Positions 62,120-64,000 of a stretch of DNA of 64,000 nucleotides are shown piece by piece (the stretch's first letter is position 1; every line of letters begins with the position of its first letter). A model generated the notes under the pieces. It worked only from the letters and a program-made list of their open reading frames with translations, did no database searches and was not told the origin of the DNA. The DNA comes from Paractinoplanes toevensis (lineage in GTDB: Bacteria; Actinomycetota; Actinomycetes; Mycobacteriales; Micromonosporaceae). A program made the translations under genes and the position numbers. The stretch spans positions 124,001 to 188,000 of the forward strand of contig NZ_BOQN01000087.1 in NCBI RefSeq assembly GCF_018332695.1. Reading direction: 5' to 3'.

Positions 62120-64000
62120 GTGGCGACCGTGCTTGTCGTGGACGATGTGGCGGCGAACCGGGAACTGATGGCCATGCTGCTCGGCTACCGCGGCCACGAG
62201 GTCATCGAGGCGTGCGACGGCGCCGACGCCCTCGCCCTCGCCCAGAGCCGGCACCCCGACGTGGTCGTCTCGGACGTGCTGATGCCCGGCATCGACGGCC
62301 TGGAGATGGTGCACCGCCTGCGCAACGCGCCCGACGAGCAGGCCGCGCACGTCCCGGTGATCTTCTACACGGCCAACTACCTCGAACCGGAGACCCGGCC
62401 GATCGCCGAGGCGTGCGGCGTCTCCCAGGTGGTGCTGCGCAGCGCCGACCCGCGCGAGCTGCTCGACGCGGTCGAGGTGGCCCTGCGCAACGGCCCGGTC
62501 GAGATCACCCCACGGCCGGCCGACGAGTTCGCCGCCGTGCACGCGCGCGCCATCAACGCGAAGCTGGTGGAGAAGGTCCGGGCGCTGCGGCACACCGAAC
62601 GCCGCTTCGAGGCGATGGCCGCGTCCTCCCCGGTGGGCATCGTGCTGCTGGACGCCGACGGGGACGCCACCTACGTCAACCCGCGCCTCTCCGCGATCGC
62701 CGGCGACCAGGCCGACCGGCTGCTCGGGCGCGGCTGGCTGAACCTGCTCGACCCGGAGACCCACGACGAGGCCCTGGCCGTGGTGCACGCCGGTGCCGCC
62801 GAGGCGGTCGAGCACCGCTACCGCGCCCGGATCGTCCGCCCCGACGGGGAGGCGCGCTGGCTGCGCGTACACCTGCGGCCCGTCCGGGACGCCGAGGCCG
62901 AGCTGTCCGGTGCCGTGGTGATGGTCGACGACATCACCGACGTGGTCGCGGCCGAGGAGCGGGCCGGCTGGGAGGTGCGCCAGCGGCAGGCCGAGGCGCG
63001 CCGCCGCGACGCCGAACGCCTGGACAGCCTGCGCCGGATGGCCGGCGGCATGGCTCACGACTTCAACAACCTGCTCGGCGCGATGCTCGGCTTCCTGACC
63101 CTGGCCATCGAGCAGATCACCGACGAGATCGAGGCCGGCCGGCTGGCCCGCACCACCGGCGAGGCCCTGCTGGACGACCTGAGCCAGGTCACCAAGGGCG
63201 GCGAGCGGGCCACCAAGCTCACCGAGCAGCTCCTGGCGTTCGGCCGCCGGGAGATCAGCCAGCCGGAACTGGTCGACCTGGACGCGTTTCTGGCCAACGC
63301 GGCCGGCGGCCTGGCCGAGGCGGCCGGCGCCGGCATCAAACTGGACCTGCGCCCGGGCGACGTCCCGCCGGTGCGGATCGATCCGAAACTGCTCGACCGG
63401 CTGCTGAACATCCTGGTGCACAACGCCCGCGACGCCATGCCGGACGGCGGCACCATCACCGTCACCAGCGGCCGCTCGGCCCACGGCCAGGCCACCATCA
63501 CGGTGGCCGACGACGGCCGCGGCATGCCGCCCGACGTGCTGGCCCGCGCGTTCGAGCCGTTCTTCTCCACCAAGGCCGGCAGCCGCACCGCCGGCCTCGG
63601 CCTGGCCACCGCCCACGGCGTGGTCAGCCAGGCCGGCGGCGACCTGACCCTGGACTCCGAGGTGGGCCGCGGCACCACGGTGCTGATCCGGCTCCCGGCC
63701 GCCGAGAACGCGCCGGTCCGCGCGCGGGAGACCGCCGCACCGGTCACCCCGGCGATCCCGCAGCCGGCCAACGGCGACCTGACCGTCCTGCTGGTCGACG
63801 ACGAGAAGGACCTGCGCGAGGTGACCGCCCGGTTCATCGCGAAGGCCGGTTACCGGGTGCTGACCGCCGGGAGCGGCGCCGAAGCCCTGATCGTGGCCGC
63901 GCGGCACCACGACCCGATCCACTGCCTGGTCACCGATGTGGTGATGCCCGGCATGGACGGCCGCCAGCTGGCCCACCGTTTCCTCACCGACCGCCCCGAC
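62120..64000 (+). CDS. Hybrid histidine kinase with two receivers, 5' part
   Basis: At least 627 residues; it runs off the window end in an open frame. Order: receiver 1 (acceptor Asp52 in VVSDVLMPG), a helical linker, a PAS domain (about 165-290), a dimerisation region with phospho-His in GMAHDFNNLLG, HATPase (NARDAMPDGG, FEPFFSTK, GLGLATAHGVV), then receiver 2 (VLLVDDEKDLRE; TDVVMPGMDG). The GTG at 62120 has GGAGGGG 5 nt upstream. Divergent from the 1259-residue kinase; together they may share a signalling module. Confidence 0.92.
   Translation, partial: MATVLVVDDVAANRELMAMLLGYRGHEVIEACDGADALALAQSRHPDVVVSDVLMPGIDGLEMVHRLRNAPDEQAAHVPVIFYTANYLEPETRPIAEACGVSQVVLRSADPRELLDAVEVALRNGPVEITPRPADEFAAVHARAINAKLVEKVRALRHTERRFEAMAASSPVGIVLLDADGDATYVNPRLSAIAGDQADRLLGRGWLNLLDPETHDEALAVVHAGAAEAVEHRYRARIVRPDGEARWLRVHLRPVRDAEAELSGAVVMVDDITDVVAAEERAGWEVRQRQAEARRRDAERLDSLRRMAGGMAHDFNNLLGAMLGFLTLAIEQITDEIEAGRLARTTGEALLDDLSQVTKGGERATKLTEQLLAFGRREISQPELVDLDAFLANAAGGLAEAAGAGIKLDLRPGDVPPVRIDPKLLDRLLNILVHNARDAMPDGGTITVTSGRSAHGQATITVADDGRGMPPDVLARAFEPFFSTKAGSRTAGLGLATAHGVVSQAGGDLTLDSEVGRGTTVLIRLPAAENAPVRARETAAPVTPAIPQPANGDLTVLLVDDEKDLREVTARFIAKAGYRVLTAGSGAEALIVAARHHDPIHCLVTDVVMPGMDGRQLAHRFLTDRPD

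Noticed and set aside
1-64000. tRNA, rRNA, CRISPR, insertion sequence or prophage
   Set aside because: No cloverleaf, spacer array, transposase or phage structural gene was seen. The tyrosine recombinase alone is not evidence for an integrated element.

Overview
This is a GC-rich (about 72 %) actinobacterial chromosome segment, most like Micromonosporaceae and possibly Actinoplanes. The reasons are heavy GTG/TTG start use, ATGA/GTGA gene overlaps, SigE-family sigma and LAL-LuxR regulators, a DUF5999 protein, an MCP chemoreceptor (expected in a motile actinomycete), F420-reductase-like and FxSxx-COOH genes. Genus is inference. I see no tRNA, rRNA, CRISPR array, prophage or insertion sequence.

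Layout. 1-2.6 kb: the 3' end of an acyl-CoA ligase gene with a tail-derived tandem repeat, then a membrane acyltransferase. 2.8-8.7 kb: two inverted Nudix paralogues, then a minus-strand run of ABC-F protein, tyrosine recombinase, UppP, DUF3626, GNAT and Nudix. 9.2-13.6 kb: a compact NIS-siderophore-like operon (two IucA/IucC synthetases and a type III PLP decarboxylase). Its promoter region shares a structured element with an ArsR-like regulator gene at 15.7 kb. 13.6-20.5 kb: aldo/keto reductase with XRE regulator, peptide deformylase, SigE-family sigma with a membrane partner, a DHFR-like protein, PabB and DUF5999. 20.8-28.4 kb: MCP, GcvP with a glycine riboswitch, aldo/keto reductase, and an NTase-NTase-GNAT operon. 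28.4-33.6 kb: SDR, an ArsR operon, a MerR-PP2C fusion and a LAL regulator.

33.7-40.2 kb: an AbiEii-type nucleotidyltransferase pair, a DUF3516 helicase, a KdpD-like/KdpE two-component pair and an alpha/beta hydrolase. 40.2-48.3 kb holds the most remarkable region: a complete FxSxx-COOH (Fxs) peptide-modification operon. In transcription order it has a 52-residue precursor ending in FGSGI, a radical-SAM/SPASM maturase with an HEXXH domain, two TIR-like proteins, and a 1289-residue ParA-like/NB-ARC/TPR protein, all tightly coupled behind a good promoter. 48.3-58.3 kb: EamA transporter with LysR, F420-reductase-like, WD40, nitroreductase, VOC, ABC exporter with MarR, TPR membrane protein, a small ORF and a Tat-exported molybdopterin oxidoreductase. 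58.3-64 kb: two large divergent hybrid histidine kinases; the second is cut by the window edge.

The strongest multi-gene stories are the Fxs operon, which combines a RiPP maturase with NLR/TIR-type immune-like parts; the siderophore-like operon, possibly controlled with the ArsR-like gene through a shared hairpin plus TCCTAGGA element; and two places where a gene's 3' end has been tandemly duplicated past its stop codon.
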